DNA of 64,000 nt from Streptomyces sp. DI166 (GTDB taxonomy: Bacteria; Actinomycetota; Actinomycetes; Streptomycetales; Streptomycetaceae), in contig NZ_FLSP01000003.1 of NCBI RefSeq assembly GCF_900091315.1, forward strand, positions 1 to 64,000, given 5' to 3'. The notes beneath the pieces were generated by a model. It saw nothing but the letters and a program-made list of their open reading frames with translations. It made no database searches and had not been told where the DNA came from. Shown one piece after another: positions 42,604 through 51,353 of this stretch. The stretch's first letter is position 1, and each line of letters begins with the position of its first letter. A program made the position numbers and the translations under genes.

Positions 42604-44016
42604 GTGGGCCGCCTCGGGCGGCTGCTGCGGCGCCCACGGCCACGGCTGGTCTCGCTGCGCACCACCTTCGCGGTCTCCTTCGCCGCCATCACCGCCGCCG
42701 TCACCGTCCTCGTCGGCCTGCTGTCCTACAGCGCCGCCGCCCGCCTGGTCCGCGTGGACCAGCAGTCGGCGTTCGACGAGGTCGTCCGGGCCGTGCGCGA
42801 GGAGGTCAGCACCCGGACGATGGAACCGCTGGACTTCTCCTCCACCGCCCCCGGCCACGACCTGGTCCGCCCTGCCCGCACCGACGTGCAGGTCCTCGGC
42901 CCCGACGGCTCCATCTACGACCCCGGCGACCCCGGACTGCCCGTCACCGACGCCGACCGGGAGATCGCCGCCCGGCGGACCTCCGGGCGCACGGTCGTGC
43001 ACGTCGACGTGAACGTCGGCGACGACGTCTACCGGGTCGCCACCGTCTCGCTCGGCGGCGGACGCGGAGCGGTGCAGATCGCGCAGGAGTTCAGCAACAC
43101 CGAGGACCTGCTGCGGGCACTGCAGCAACGCACCCTGATCCTCACCTCCGCGGTCGTGATCGGGGCCGGACTGTTCGGCTGGTGGCTGGCCCGCCGGATC
43201 ACCCGGCGCCTGATCGTGCTCACCTCCGCGGCGGAGAAGGTCGCCCGCACCCGGCGCCTGGGCATCCAGGTACCGGTCACCGGCTACGACGAGGTGGGCC
43301 GCCTCGGCCGCGCCTTCGACCGCATGCTCGGCCGCCTCGCCCAGTCCGAGGAGGACCAGCGGCGGCTCGTGCAGGACGCGGGACACGAACTGCGCACCCC
43401 GCTGACCTCGCTGCGCACCAACATCTCGCTGCTGCGCCGGATCGACGAGTTCCCGCCCGACACCCGGGAGGAACTGGTCGCCGACCTCGCCCAGGAGGCC
43501 CGCGAACTGACCGACCTGGTCAACGAACTGGTCGACCTGGCGGCGGGCCAGTACGACTCCGAGCCGCCGCAGCGCGTCGACCTCGCCGACATCGCCGAGG
43601 ACGTGGCGGGCCTCGCCCAGCGGCGCACCGGGCGGCGGATCCTCGTCCGGGCCAGCGGGGACACCACCACCGACGGGCGGCCCGGGATGCTCCAGCGGGC
43701 GCTGTCCAACCTGGTGGAGAACGCGGCCAAGTTCGACCGCGAGGGCAACGCCCCCATCGAGATCAACGTCGCCGGGCCCGCCGTGCACGGCACGGTACGG
43801 GTGGAGGTACTGGACCGCGGGCCCGGCATCACCGACGACGACCTCCGGCATGTCTTCGACCGGTTCTACCGGGCGGCGGACGCCCGCTCCCTGCCCGGCT
43901 CGGGGCTCGGCCTGTCGGTCGTGCGCGAGGTTGCCCTGGCGCACGGCGGCGCGACGTTCGCCTCGCGGCGGCCCGGGGGAGGGGCGGTCATCGGGTTCAC
44001 GGTGAAGGGCGGATGA
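42604..44016 (+). CDS. Sensor histidine kinase partner of the response regulator
   Basis: A 470-residue membrane kinase starting at GTG 42604, directly after the regulator stop. Two membrane helices (about 19-42 and 178-198) flank an exported sensor of about 135 residues. A HAMP linker, HisKA (VQDAGHELRTPLTSLRTNIS, phosphorylated His) and HATPase_c follow (NLVENAAKFD, DRGPGI, GSGLGLSVVREV). The sensor domain gives no recognisable ligand motif. It is similar in layout to MprB. Confidence 0.94.
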   Translation: MGRLGRLLRRPRPRLVSLRTTFAVSFAAITAAVTVLVGLLSYSAAARLVRVDQQSAFDEVVRAVREEVSTRTMEPLDFSSTAPGHDLVRPARTDVQVLGPDGSIYDPGDPGLPVTDADREIAARRTSGRTVVHVDVNVGDDVYRVATVSLGGGRGAVQIAQEFSNTEDLLRALQQRTLILTSAVVIGAGLFGWWLARRITRRLIVLTSAAEKVARTRRLGIQVPVTGYDEVGRLGRAFDRMLGRLAQSEEDQRRLVQDAGHELRTPLTSLRTNISLLRRIDEFPPDTREELVADLAQEARELTDLVNELVDLAAGQYDSEPPQRVDLADIAEDVAGLAQRRTGRRILVRASGDTTTDGRPGMLQRALSNLVENAAKFDREGNAPIEINVAGPAVHGTVRVEVLDRGPGITDDDLRHVFDRFYRAADARSLPGSGLGLSVVREVALAHGGATFASRRPGGGAVIGFTVKGG

Positions 44017-44057
44017 GCCACTGTTCGGCGCCGGGGTCCGGGCTCTAGCATCCGGCC

Positions 44058-45320
44058 ATGCTGAGCCGTGAAGAAGCCCGCGCGCTGGCCGAGGTCGACG
44101 AGGCCGCCGTAGCCCGCACGCTGCGGGAACTCATAGCGATCCCCAGCGTCACCGGCACCCCCGCCGAGTCCGAGCTCCAGCACCACCTCGCCCGGCGCCT
44201 GGAACTGCTCGGCCTGGACGTGGACCTGTGGTCCATGGACCTCGACGCCCTGCGGGCCGACCCCGGCTTCCCCGGCTCCGAGGCCCCCCGCGACGAGGCC
44301 TGGGGCCTGGTCGGCACCACCGGCGGCGACGACGGGCCGACCCTGATCCTCCAGGGCCACGTCGACGTCGTACCGCCCGGCGACCTCGCCACCTGGGACG
44401 GCGACCCGTTCGTCCCCCGCGTCACCGGAGACCTCGTGCACGGGCGCGGTGCCTGCGACATGAAGGCCGGACTGACCGCCCACCTCGCCGCCCTCGCCGC
44501 GATCCGGGCGGCCGGGCTGCGGCTGCGCGGACAGGTCGCCGTGCACTTCGTGGTCGGCGAGGAGGACGGCGGCATCGGCGCCTTCGGCACCCTGCGCCGC
44601 GGTCACCGCGGGGACGCCTGCGTCATCGCCGAACCGACCGCGGGCCGGGTCATCACCGCCAACGCGGGCGCCCTGACCTTCCGGATCGCCGTACCCGGCA
44701 GGTCCGCCCACGGCAGCTCGCGCGAACAGGGCGTCAGCGCCATCGACGCCTATCTGCCGCTGCACCGGGCGCTGGCCCGCCTGGAGACCGAGCGCAACCG
44801 CGACCCGGCACCGCTGATGGCCGAGCACCCGATCCCGTACGGGCTCTCCGTCGGCACCCTGCGCGCCGGGGACTGGGCGAGCAGCGTGCCCGATCTGCTG
44901 GTGGCCGAGGGACGGCTCGGGGTGCGACTGGGGGAGGAACCGGCCGACGCGCGCGCCGAGTTCGAGCGGTGCGTGGCCGAGGCGTGCGCGGCGGACCCGT
45001 GGCTGCGGGAACACCCCGCCGAGGTCACCTGGCCGGGCGGGCAGTTCGCGAGCGGGTCGCTGCCCGAGGGGCACCCGCTGGCGGACCTGGTGCGCGGCGC
45101 GAGGACCGACGCGGTCGGCGGCGCCGAGCCGGGCGTCCACGGGGCCACGTACGGCAGCGATCTGCGGCTGTACGCGGCCGAGGGAATCCCCACCCTGCAG
45201 TACGGGCCCGGTGACATCCACGTCGCGCACAGTGCGCGGGAGCATGTCTCGGTGACCGAAGTCGCGGACGCTGCGCGGACGTTGGTGCCGGTGATCCTGC
45301 GGAGTGTGGGGACGCGGTGA
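44058..45320 (+). CDS. M20-family metallopeptidase (ArgE/DapE-like)
   Basis: A 420-residue di-zinc amidohydrolase. Metal and catalytic residues are visible in LILQGHVDVVPPGD, HGRGACDMKAGLTAHLAA and FVVGEEDGGIGAFG; VPGRSAHGSSREQGVSAIDA is the dimerisation lid. It would deacylate N-acyl amino acids or related amides. The ArgE/DapE label marks the family, not a proven substrate. A TAGCAT sequence about 6 bases before the start could be a -10 box giving a nearly leaderless transcript. Confidence 0.92.
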   Translation: MLSREEARALAEVDEAAVARTLRELIAIPSVTGTPAESELQHHLARRLELLGLDVDLWSMDLDALRADPGFPGSEAPRDEAWGLVGTTGGDDGPTLILQGHVDVVPPGDLATWDGDPFVPRVTGDLVHGRGACDMKAGLTAHLAALAAIRAAGLRLRGQVAVHFVVGEEDGGIGAFGTLRRGHRGDACVIAEPTAGRVITANAGALTFRIAVPGRSAHGSSREQGVSAIDAYLPLHRALARLETERNRDPAPLMAEHPIPYGLSVGTLRAGDWASSVPDLLVAEGRLGVRLGEEPADARAEFERCVAEACAADPWLREHPAEVTWPGGQFASGSLPEGHPLADLVRGARTDAVGGAEPGVHGATYGSDLRLYAAEGIPTLQYGPGDIHVAHSAREHVSVTEVADAARTLVPVILRSVGTR

Positions 45321-45393
45321 GCGGTGAACCGATCGCAGGGCGCGGCCGTACCCACGGCTGACGAACCACGTCCGGATGCGAGGATGAGGCGCC

Positions 45394-46026
45394 ATGACAG
45401 CAGGGCGGTGCACTCGCGCGTTCAGGGCCGCGGTGTTCGCGGCCGTGTGCGTGCTGCTCGCCGCGCTGGGGCACGTCCTGATGTCCGGCAGCCATGTGCC
45501 CGCGTGGGCACTGGCGGCCGCCGTGGCCGCGACGGGTGCCGTCGGCTGGCTGCTGGGCGGGCGTGAGCGGGGGCTGCCGCTGGTCGTGACGGTGGTCGTG
45601 GCCGCGCAGTCCGGGTTGCACTCGGGGTTCTCCTGGGCGCAGTCGGTGTCCTCCGGGACGGCCGACGGTGCGGGTGAACACGCCCTGCACATGAGCCATA
45701 TGGGGCACCACATGAGTGCCGGTGCCGATGCCGGTTCCGGTGCCGACGCCACGGCGGTCTCCTCGCCCGGCATGCTCGCCGCCCACCTGCTCGCCGCCCT
45801 GCTGTGCGGCCTGTGGCTGGCATACGGCGAACAGTCGGCGTTCCGCATCCTGCGGGCGGTCGCCGGATGGCTGGCCGCGCCGCTGCGGCTGCTGCTCGCC
45901 CTGCCCGTACCGCCCGAGCGGCCCCGCCCGCGCGCCGACCGCGGCGACGCCGAGCGCGTGCCGTGTCTCCTCCTCGCCCATGCGATCACCTCCCGGGGTC
46001 CGCCGGTGGGGCCCGCTGTCGCCTGA
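45394..46026 (+). CDS. Met/His-rich membrane protein, possibly metal related
   Basis: A 210-residue protein with about four to five hydrophobic helices (AVFAAVCVLLAALGHVLMSG, WALAAAVAATGAVGWLLGG, LPLVVTVVVAAQSGLHSGFS, SSPGMLAAHLLAALLCGLWL). An exposed loop, HALHMSHMGHHMSAGADAG, has four His and three Met in 15 residues, the kind of cluster that binds copper. The C-terminal tail is Pro/Arg-rich. The adjacent ECF sigma factor may control it or be tuned by it. The copper link is inference from the motif. Confidence 0.8.
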   Translation: MTAGRCTRAFRAAVFAAVCVLLAALGHVLMSGSHVPAWALAAAVAATGAVGWLLGGRERGLPLVVTVVVAAQSGLHSGFSWAQSVSSGTADGAGEHALHMSHMGHHMSAGADAGSGADATAVSSPGMLAAHLLAALLCGLWLAYGEQSAFRILRAVAGWLAAPLRLLLALPVPPERPRPRADRGDAERVPCLLLAHAITSRGPPVGPAVA

Positions 46027-46137
46027 CGACAGCCGGTGCCAACGGCCGCTTCCCGCGGCCGTATCCCCACGTCACCCACCGGTCGCGGACCGGCCCCCGT
46101 GCCTGTCCGTGCTCCGGACGATCCGAAGGACACCCAG

Positions 46138-46770
46138 GTGATCGCTTCTGCCGTACCCTCAGCCCTGCCTTCAGCCGTACCTTCCATGGGACCGCCCGCG
46201 CCCGACGACTCGATAACCGCGTCGGCGCTCGCCGCCGGGGCCGGTGACCCGGCCGCCGTCGAGCAGTTTGTGCGCGCCCTGCACCGGGACGTGCTGCGCT
46301 ACGTCGCCTACCTGTGCGCCGATCCCCAGGCTGTGGACGACCTCGCGCAGGACACCTTCCTGCGCGCGCTCGGCAGTCTGCACCGGTTCGAGGGCCGCTC
46401 CTCGGCCCGCTCCTGGCTGCTGGCCATCGCCCGGCGCGCGGTGGTCGACAGCTACCGGCACGCCGCCGTACGCCCCCGGCTCGCCGACGTGGCGGACTGG
46501 CAGCTCGCCGTGGAGAACGCCCAGCCGCGGGGCGTGCCCGGCTTCGACGACGGAGTCGTCCTGCTGGATCTGCTGTCCTCGCTGCCCGCCGAGCGCCGTC
46601 AGGCGTTCGTCCTGACCCAACTGCTCGGCCTGCCCTACGCGGAGGCGGCCCGCGCGGTCGACTGCCCGGTCGGGACGGTGCGTTCGCGGGTGGCGCGGGC
46701 GCGAGCGGAGCTGCTGCACCTGCTGGACGAGTCGCGAGAGCCGGCGGAACCGGTGCTTCAGGCGGCTTGA
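46138..46770 (+). CDS. ECF-subfamily RNA polymerase sigma factor (SigC-like)
   Basis: A 210-residue sigma factor. Region 2 contains DVLRYVAYLCADPQAVDDLA, QDTFLRALGSL and RSWLLAIARRAVVDSYRH; region 4 contains LLDLLSSLPAERRQAFVLTQ, LLGLPYAEAARAVDCPVGTV and RSRVARARAELL. GTG 46138 is chosen because AAGGA lies 7 bases before it. The frame is open earlier, and ATG 46186 is an alternative. No zinc-finger anti-sigma gene follows: the next sequence is a broken thioesterase. The Met/His-rich membrane protein upstream is the only plausible partner. Confidence 0.9.
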   Translation: MIASAVPSALPSAVPSMGPPAPDDSITASALAAGAGDPAAVEQFVRALHRDVLRYVAYLCADPQAVDDLAQDTFLRALGSLHRFEGRSSARSWLLAIARRAVVDSYRHAAVRPRLADVADWQLAVENAQPRGVPGFDDGVVLLDLLSSLPAERRQAFVLTQLLGLPYAEAARAVDCPVGTVRSRVARARAELLHLLDESREPAEPVLQAA

Positions 46771-46844
46771 TCCGTACGCCGGGGTGCCGGTGCCCCCAAG
46801 GGCCCGGCACGCCCGGTGCCATGATGACCGTGGTGGTGCCGTGA

Positions 46845-47132
46845 CGTCCGTGGAGTTCCTGGAGGAGCGCGCGTGGAGGACCCGACAGCGCCGGGGGATA
46901 TGCCGCGTACACCCTCTTCCCCGAGGACTCCGACGTGCTCACCGTCGAGTACAAGATCAACCTGCTCGCCCCGGCCGTGGGCGACCACCTGGAGGCGATC
47001 GGCACCGTCCTCAAGTCCGGCCGCACCCTGACGGTCTGCCAACTGGAGGTCTACGGCGTCCGGGACGACCGCCGCACACTCGTCGCCAACGGCCAGCAGA
47101 CCCTGATCAGGGTGTACCCGCGGAAGCGGTGA
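46845..47132 (+). pseudogene. Remnant of a PaaI-like hotdog thioesterase
   Basis: One frame reads DSAGGYAAYTLFPEDSDVLT, then VEYKINLLAPAVGDHLEAIG and RTLTVCQLEVYGV, up to a stop at 47132. This is the C-terminal two thirds of a PaaI-type acyl-CoA thioesterase with its central helix and strands. The N-terminal part is missing: just upstream the frame turns to unrelated sequence and meets TGA at 46842. GTG 46935 could start only a 65-residue fragment without the active-site helix. Confidence 0.7.
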
Positions 47133-47285
47133 CGAGGGGAAATCCGGGCCGCCGGTTCCAGTGTCGGCTCGGCATTAAACGCGGGATAAAGATTGCCGGA
47201 GAACGGCAGTGAAGGCACTCCGCTGAACGTGTCATGCTCCCTTCCGTCGGAGGTCGGCGGCAGAGGCGGGAGGGGGAGAGCGCGC

Positions 47286-47783
47286 ATGGTCTGGTTTCTC
47301 GGACTCGGTACAGCGGGGGTCGCGCTCCTCGCCCTGTCGCTGGTCTTCGGCGGGGTGCTGGACGGCGCGTTCGAGGGCGGGCTGGACGGGTGGCTGTCGC
47401 TGCCGGTGGTCGCCGGGTTCACGGCGATGACCGGTTTCGCCGGGGCCATCGTCATGGGCGTGACCCACGCCCCGCCCGCGGTCGCCGGCACGGCGGGTGC
47501 CGTGTGCGGAGTGGGGACGGCCTGGCTGACGTACCGCTTCAGCCGTGCCCTGATGCGCGACCGGACGGCTCGCACCCCGAACGGGGACGATCTGGTGGGG
47601 GCGCCCGGCAGCGTGGTCACCGCGATCCCCGCCGACGGATACGGCGAGGTGCTGCTCCGACTCGCGGGCCAGCCGGTGAAGTTCGCCGCGCGCAGTGCGG
47701 GCCCGGTGGCCCGGGGCGCCGAGGTGTGGGTCGAGTCGGTGCCGTCGGCGACCTCGGTCGTCGTGCGCCCGGTGACCCGCTGA
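47286..47783 (+). CDS. NfeD-family membrane protein
   Basis: A 165-residue protein. Two to three membrane helices (VWFLGLGTAGVALLALSLVF, LPVVAGFTAMTGFAGAIVMG, VAGTAGAVCGVGTAWLTYRF) are followed by an OB-fold tail (LVGAPGSVVTAIPADGYGEV; VARGAEVWVESV). NfeD proteins partner with flotillins, and a flotillin gene follows 53 bases later. GGGAGGGGGAG precedes ATG 47286. It lacks the protease domain of long NfeD proteins. Confidence 0.87.
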   Translation: MVWFLGLGTAGVALLALSLVFGGVLDGAFEGGLDGWLSLPVVAGFTAMTGFAGAIVMGVTHAPPAVAGTAGAVCGVGTAWLTYRFSRALMRDRTARTPNGDDLVGAPGSVVTAIPADGYGEVLLRLAGQPVKFAARSAGPVARGAEVWVESVPSATSVVVRPVTR

Positions 47784-47812
47784 CCTTCTCTCTCTTTCTT
47801 CTTTCTTTCCCT
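47784..47812 (+). other. 29-base uninterrupted pyrimidine tract
   Basis: The bases between the NfeD stop and the flotillin gene are pure C/T (CTTCTCTCTCTTTCTTC and so on), T-rich in a GC-rich genome. It could act as a weak terminator, a transcription-pause site or an unusual leader element. Nothing more can be said from sequence. Confidence 0.6.
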
Positions 47813-47836
47813 AGTACATGAATCGGGGGCAGTGCC

Positions 47837-49366
47837 ATGAGTCCTGTCGTTTTCGCGGTGGTGGGAGTCGTCGTACTCCTGGTGCTGCTGGGCCTCGTCG
47901 TCATCACCCGCTACAAGGTGGCCGGGCCGAGCGAGGCGTTCATCGTCACCGGCCGGCGCGGCAAGAAGGCCACCGACCCGGAGACCGGGCGGGTCTTCAC
48001 CGACAACAGCGGCCAGAAGGTCGTGGTCGGCGGCGGTGTGTTCGTCGTGCCGTTCGTGCAGCAGAAGTTCACCCTCGACCTGTCCTCCCGGCACATCCCG
48101 GTGGCGGTGCGCGGCGCGGTCACCCTGCGCGGGGTGAAGGCCAACCTGGAGGGTGTCGCGATCGTCAAGGTCGGCGGCACCGAGGACTCCATCCGGGCCG
48201 CCGCCCAGCGGTTCCTGATGCAGCAGGACGGCATCGTCGGCTTCACCCAGGAAGTGCTCTCCGGCGCCCTGCGCGCCATCGTGGGCCGGATGTCGGTGGA
48301 GGACATCATCCGCGACCGGGCCGCGTTCGCCGGCCAGGTAGCCGAGGAGGCGGAGGCCAGCCTGTCCGGGCAGGGCCTGGTGCTGGACGCCTTCCAGATC
48401 CAGGACATCACCACCGAGGGCTCCTACCTGGAGGACCTCGGCCGCCCGGAGGCCGCGCGCGCCAAGCAGGAGGCCGACATCGCCGAGGCCGTGGCCCGGC
48501 GGGCCGCCGAGCAGGCCCGGCTGAAGGCGGAGGAGGAGATCGCGGTCGCGCAGCGGACGTTCGCGCTGAAGCAGGCCGAGATCAAGGCGGAGACCGACGA
48601 GGCGGCGGCGCGAGCCGCGGCGGCCGGCCCGCTGGCCGAGGCGGCACGGCGGCAGGAGATCCTCGCCGAGCAGGAGAAGGTCGCCGAGCGGCAGGCCGCG
48701 CTGACCGACCGCCAGCTCGACACCGAGGTCCGCAAGCCCGCCGACGCCCGCCGGTACGCCGCCGAGCAGGAGGCGGAGGCCCGTCGCGTGGCCCGCGTCA
48801 AGGAGGCCGAGGCGGAGAAGGCGGCGGGTATCGCCGACGCCCAGGCCGAGGCCGAGCGGGCCCGGCTGACCGGTGAGGGCGAGAAGCAGCGGCGCAGCGC
48901 GCTGGCCGAGGCCGAGGCCATCGAGGGCCTGCGGCAGGGTGAGGCCGAGCGTGCCCGGCGTGCGGCGATCGCCGAGGCCGTACGGCTGGAGGGCGAGGCC
49001 GACGCGGCGGCCATCGGGGCGAAGGGTGCCGCCGAGGCGGAGGCGATGCGGCTGAAGGCGGACGCGTTCGGGCAGTACGGCGACGCGGCGGTCCTGCAGA
49101 TGCTCGTCGAGGTCCTGCCGCAGGTCGTGGCGAAGGCGTCCGAGCCGCTGAGCGCGGTCGACAAGATGACCGTGATCTCGACGGACGGCGCGGGCCGGAT
49201 CCCGCGCGCGGTGGCCGACAACGTGGCCCAGGGCCTGGAGCTGCTCGGCTCGACGACGGGCGTGGACCTGGCGGAGCTGCTGAAGGGCGTGACCGGCAAG
49301 CGCACGGAGGCGCCCGCGCCCGCTCCGGCGGAGCCGCTGAACGGGAAGGTGGAGATCACCGGCTGA
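47837..49366 (+). CDS. Flotillin-like SPFH-domain protein
   Basis: A 509-residue membrane-microdomain protein. An N-terminal hydrophobic helix (VVFAVVGVVVLLVLLGLVVI) is followed by the SPFH/PHB domain (about 30-210; FIVTGRRGKKATDPETGRVF, LDLSSRHIPVAVRGAVTLRG). A long Ala/Glu/Arg coiled coil (about 200-400) carries repeated EAE-type heptads typical of flotillins. The C-terminal GLELLGSTTGVDLAELL helix is conserved. It scaffolds detergent-resistant domains, and the adjacent NfeD gene is its usual partner. A terminator follows the stop. Confidence 0.93.
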   Translation: MSPVVFAVVGVVVLLVLLGLVVITRYKVAGPSEAFIVTGRRGKKATDPETGRVFTDNSGQKVVVGGGVFVVPFVQQKFTLDLSSRHIPVAVRGAVTLRGVKANLEGVAIVKVGGTEDSIRAAAQRFLMQQDGIVGFTQEVLSGALRAIVGRMSVEDIIRDRAAFAGQVAEEAEASLSGQGLVLDAFQIQDITTEGSYLEDLGRPEAARAKQEADIAEAVARRAAEQARLKAEEEIAVAQRTFALKQAEIKAETDEAAARAAAAGPLAEAARRQEILAEQEKVAERQAALTDRQLDTEVRKPADARRYAAEQEAEARRVARVKEAEAEKAAGIADAQAEAERARLTGEGEKQRRSALAEAEAIEGLRQGEAERARRAAIAEAVRLEGEADAAAIGAKGAAEAEAMRLKADAFGQYGDAAVLQMLVEVLPQVVAKASEPLSAVDKMTVISTDGAGRIPRAVADNVAQGLELLGSTTGVDLAELLKGVTGKRTEAPAPAPAEPLNGKVEITG

Positions 49367-49383
49367 CGGCCGGTGGCCCGCAC

Positions 49384-49419
49384 GGGCCCGCTCGCCGTAC
49401 GACGGCGGGCGGGCCCTTT
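49384..49419 (+). terminator. Terminator after the flotillin gene
   Basis: A 15-base-pair stem (49384-49398 with 49402-49416, one G-U pair) with a 3-base loop is followed by TTT. It serves the plus-strand flotillin operon and lies before the convergent membrane-protein gene. Confidence 0.85.
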
Positions 49420-49457
49420 CCCGTTGCCGGAACCCGGCAACGGGCTCGGGGCAGCCC

Positions 49458-49982
49458 TCAATGCCCGGCGACGACCTTCACCATCACCACCCCCAACCCG
49501 ATGGCGGCGTCCACGACCGCCGCGACGACGGACGGCAGCACCCCGTTCCCCATCCGCCGCCCCCCGATGAACCCCCACCCGGCCAGCGAGGCGACATCAA
49601 CGCCCACGGAGATCCACAGGGCGGTGGACAGCCCGAGCAGCCCGATGGCGGACAGGGCGATCATCACGAGCGGCCCGACGGCGGAACTGAGCAGCGGCCC
49701 GGTGGCGTAGAGCAGCTCCCGCACCTCGGCGCGGGTGGGCGTGCGCTGATGGACGACCCGGTGGGCCTGGAAGTCGGCCACGACGGTCGCCAGCCACAGA
49801 CCGAGCGCCGTACAGGCGACGAAGACGGCGGCCGTGGAGTACCGGGTGTGGGTGTTCTGCGCGAGCCCGACCAGCACGGCGAGCATGGTGATCGTCGCGT
49901 AGACCCGTTCCTTGACCCGCTCGACGAGGGTGTCGGGGCGAGGGGCGGCAGCCGGCGGACGCCCGGCGTCGGACTCGGACAT
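49458..49982 (-). CDS. Four-helix integral membrane protein of unknown function
   Basis: A 174-residue protein with four hydrophobic stretches: VYATITMLAVLVGLAQ, TAAVFVACTALGLWLATVVA, LSSAVGPLVMIALSAIGLLG and VLPSVVAAVVDAAIGLGVVM. Between helices 2 and 3 is DFQAHRVVHQRTPTRAEVRE, a basic/acidic loop typical of VIT-like or DUF small membrane proteins, but no family can be assigned safely. ATG 49982 opens the conserved-looking part; the longer frame upstream is proline-rich. It is divergent from the universal stress protein gene. Confidence 0.82.
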   Translation of the reverse strand: MSESDAGRPPAAAPRPDTLVERVKERVYATITMLAVLVGLAQNTHTRYSTAAVFVACTALGLWLATVVADFQAHRVVHQRTPTRAEVRELLYATGPLLSSAVGPLVMIALSAIGLLGLSTALWISVGVDVASLAGWGFIGGRRMGNGVLPSVVAAVVDAAIGLGVVMVKVVAGH

Positions 49983-50141
49983 AGCGGAACGGTACGGCGG
50001 GGGGAGGGCTGTGCCGGGGCGCGACGCGCGAGCCGGGAAACAGGGCCGGATGGCCCCGACGACGGCTGTTGGTCCCATGGCAGGCGGCGGCGGGGCGGGC
50101 GACCCTGGGGTTGAGAAGCGAGGCGTCTGGACGCGGGAGAG

Positions 50142-51026
50142 ATGATGAGCGGTCTGGTGGTCGTGGGTGTGGACGGTTCCGCGTCGAGTCTCGCGGCGGT
50201 GGAGACGGCCGCGCGGGAGGCGCGGTGGCGCGGGGCGGGGCTGCGGGTCGTGCACGCGTTCTTGTGGCCGGCGATGCATGTGCCGCTGGGCCCGTCACCG
50301 CTGGGTCCGCCCGAGGGCGGCGTCCGGAACATGGTGGAGGACCTGGTGGCCGAGGCGGTGGCCCGCGCCAGGAAGACGGCGCCGGAGGTGGAGGTCTCCC
50401 ACACGGTGGTGACGGGCGAGCCGCTGACGGTCCTGGAGGCACAGTCCCGGGCGGCGGAACTCGTGGTGGTGGGCTCCCGGGGCATGGGCGGATTCGTGGG
50501 CCTGCTGGTGGGCTCGACGGCGGTGCATCTGGCGTCGCACGGCGGGTGCCCGGTGCTGGTCGTGCGGGAGACGGGCGACGCCAACGGTCCCGTGGTCGTC
50601 GGTGTCGACGGCTCCCCCAAGGGCGAGGCGGCGATCGACTTCGCCTTCGCGGAGGCGGCCCAGCGCGGCACCGGCCTGCTCGCCCTGCACGCCTGGACCA
50701 CCTGGAACGCCCCCCTGCCCGCCCCGCCGGACCCGAACCAGCCGTACGCGAGCCCCCGGGGCGAGTTGCAGGCAACGGAGGAACGCCTCCTGGCGGAGGC
50801 CCTCGCCGGCCACCGCGAGCGCTACCCGGACGTCCAGGTCGAACAGCGCCTGATCCACGGCCCCACCCGCGAGGCCCTGATCGAGGCCAGCCGCACCGCC
50901 CAGCTCCTGGTCGTGGGTGCCCGCGGCCGGGGCGGCTTCACCGGCCTCCTCCTCGGCTCGGTCAGCCAGGCGGCCCTGCATCACGCGGAGTGCCCGGTGG
51001 CGGTGGTACGCGGGTCCGCACCGTGA
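50142..51026 (+). CDS. Tandem universal stress protein
   Basis: A 294-residue protein of two Usp domains (about 1-142 and 148-294). Each begins VVVGVDGS and ends with the ATP-binding loop: VVVGSRGMGGFVGLLVGSTA in the first and VVGARGRGGFTGLLLGSVSQ in the second, matching G-2X-G-9X-G(S/T). ATP-binding two-domain Usp proteins respond to hypoxia, stationary phase and stress. GGGAGAG precedes ATG 50142; ATG 50145 overlaps it and is an equal alternative. Confidence 0.94.
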   Translation: MMSGLVVVGVDGSASSLAAVETAAREARWRGAGLRVVHAFLWPAMHVPLGPSPLGPPEGGVRNMVEDLVAEAVARARKTAPEVEVSHTVVTGEPLTVLEAQSRAAELVVVGSRGMGGFVGLLVGSTAVHLASHGGCPVLVVRETGDANGPVVVGVDGSPKGEAAIDFAFAEAAQRGTGLLALHAWTTWNAPLPAPPDPNQPYASPRGELQATEERLLAEALAGHRERYPDVQVEQRLIHGPTREALIEASRTAQLLVVGARGRGGFTGLLLGSVSQAALHHAECPVAVVRGSAP

Positions 51027-51090
51027 AGGCCCTGGTCAGGCTTCCGGCCGCAGGACAGTAACCGGAGTCGTACGACGTCGTTGGCGGCCC

Positions 51091-51330
51091 GTGAAGAAGA
51101 TCATCTCCGCCGCCGCCCTGGTCCTCACGAGCCTCGTACTCGCCACGCCCGCCCACGCCGACGAGCCCGATTCCAACTTCGGATCCGGGGTCAACGCGGC
51201 CAACAACTGAAACTTCTCCGCCGCCTCCGTCTGCTTCCAGGAGCTGGCGGTCGTACCGGTCGGGGGAGCGTGGACGGGTAACACGACCAGTCACTGCGTC
51301 AACGGCGACGTCCTCGACCACACCCCCTGA
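51091..51330 (+). pseudogene. Secreted mini-protein gene interrupted by an in-frame TGA
   Basis: Starting at GTG 51091, codons 1-39 encode a signal peptide (MKKIISAAALVLTSLVLATP, cleaved after AHA at residue 23) and DEPDSNFGSGVNAANN. Codon 40 is TGA (51208-51210). The same frame then continues NFSAASVCFQELAVVPVGG and, after nine more residues, HCVNGDVLDHTP to a proper stop at 51328. The second part, with two cysteines and the NG-V-DH ending, resembles the end of small secreted streptomycete proteins. A TGG-to-TGA change at a Trp codon would explain it. Confidence 0.72.
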
Positions 51331-51353
51331 CCAACACCCACCCGACTACGACC

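Noticed and set aside
41719..43944. 741-codon minus-strand frame over the two-component genes
   Set aside because: Exact shadow of the regulator and kinase, whose motifs are complete on the plus strand.
46935..47132. Functional 65-residue thioesterase
   Set aside because: It lacks the N-terminal hotdog helix and catalytic positions and has no ribosome-binding site at GTG 46935.
51208..51210. Selenocysteine codon
   Set aside because: No SECIS-like hairpin directly follows, and homologous small proteins would be expected to have Trp here; a nonsense change is simpler.
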